The notes under the pieces: generated by a model
What the model was told of the DNA's origin: nothing
Databases searched by the model: none
What the model saw: only the letters and a program-made list of their open reading frames with translations
Made by a program: the position numbers and the translations under genes
NCBI GenBank assembly: GCA_964532085.1
Contig: CAZHHH010000148.1
Location: forward strand, 1 to 5,954
Reading direction: 5' to 3'
From: CAZHHH01 sp964532085
Lineage (GTDB): Bacteria; Bacteroidota; Bacteroidia; Bacteroidales; Marinilabiliaceae
DNA: 5,954 nt
Shown here: positions 5,943 through 5,954 of the stretch, one piece after another
How positions within the stretch are numbered: position 1 is the stretch's first letter
Layout: each line of letters begins with the position of its first letter

Positions 5943-5954
5943 TCATTCATAGGT
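5943..5954 (-). other. Phage flank at the element's left end; 3' part of the omegaRNA guide
   Basis: In IscB systems the guide lies at the 5' end of the omegaRNA and is transcribed from DNA flanking the left end. The 12 flanking bases visible here read ACCTATGAATGA on the minus strand, with ATGA at the junction. In one frame this is Thr-Tyr-Glu-stop, so it could be the very end of the upstream tail gene. The rest of the guide lies outside the window. Confidence 0.5.

Overview
The window looks like part of a Firmicutes (Clostridia-like) prophage or phage tail module that carries an inserted IscB (OMEGA) transposon-type element. The grounds are strong AGGAGG-type ribosome binding sites, AT-rich and Asn/Ile/Lys-rich proteins, and phage tail domains typical of Firmicutes siphophages. 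All genes I accept lie on the minus strand, so the window reads biologically from right (5954) to left (1).

Right part (about 5954 to 4509): a compact element of about 1.4 kb with no transposase gene. Its left end carries a structured HEARO/omegaRNA-like RNA (about 5942-5822). This is followed by an apparently intact iscB (5799-4534) with RRxRR/PLMP, RuvC-I, bridge helix, RuvC-II, HNH and RuvC-III segments. At the right end, an IS200/IS605-style subterminal hairpin (4524-4546) overlaps the last codons of iscB, and the iscB stop codon lies in its loop. The 12 bases outside the left end (5943-5954) contain ATGA directly at the junction and would form the 3' part of the RNA guide.

Left part (4476 to 74): four tightly packed, co-directional tail genes with gaps or overlaps of 17 nt or less. 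They are a BppU-type upper baseplate protein with a repetitive fibre shaft (4476-3130), a short baseplate/tail-fibre protein ending in a Firmicutes phage beta-domain (3112-2420), a protein with a choice-of-anchor-R-like domain plus a LamG/concanavalin-like domain (2420-1125), and an Asp-box beta-propeller protein (1123-74). Together they look like the host-recognition end of a tail: a baseplate scaffold carrying several carbohydrate- or surface-binding modules. The last 73 bases hold only AT-rich inverted repeats.

Three start codons differ from the longest open frames (4476, 2420 and 1123). In each case a Shine-Dalgarno sequence sits inside or just before the longer frame and selects an internal ATG. 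The most interesting idea is that the IscB element sits harmlessly between two tail genes while its guide is copied from the neighbouring tail-gene sequence. That would let it recognise related phages lacking the insertion, in the manner of a homing system.
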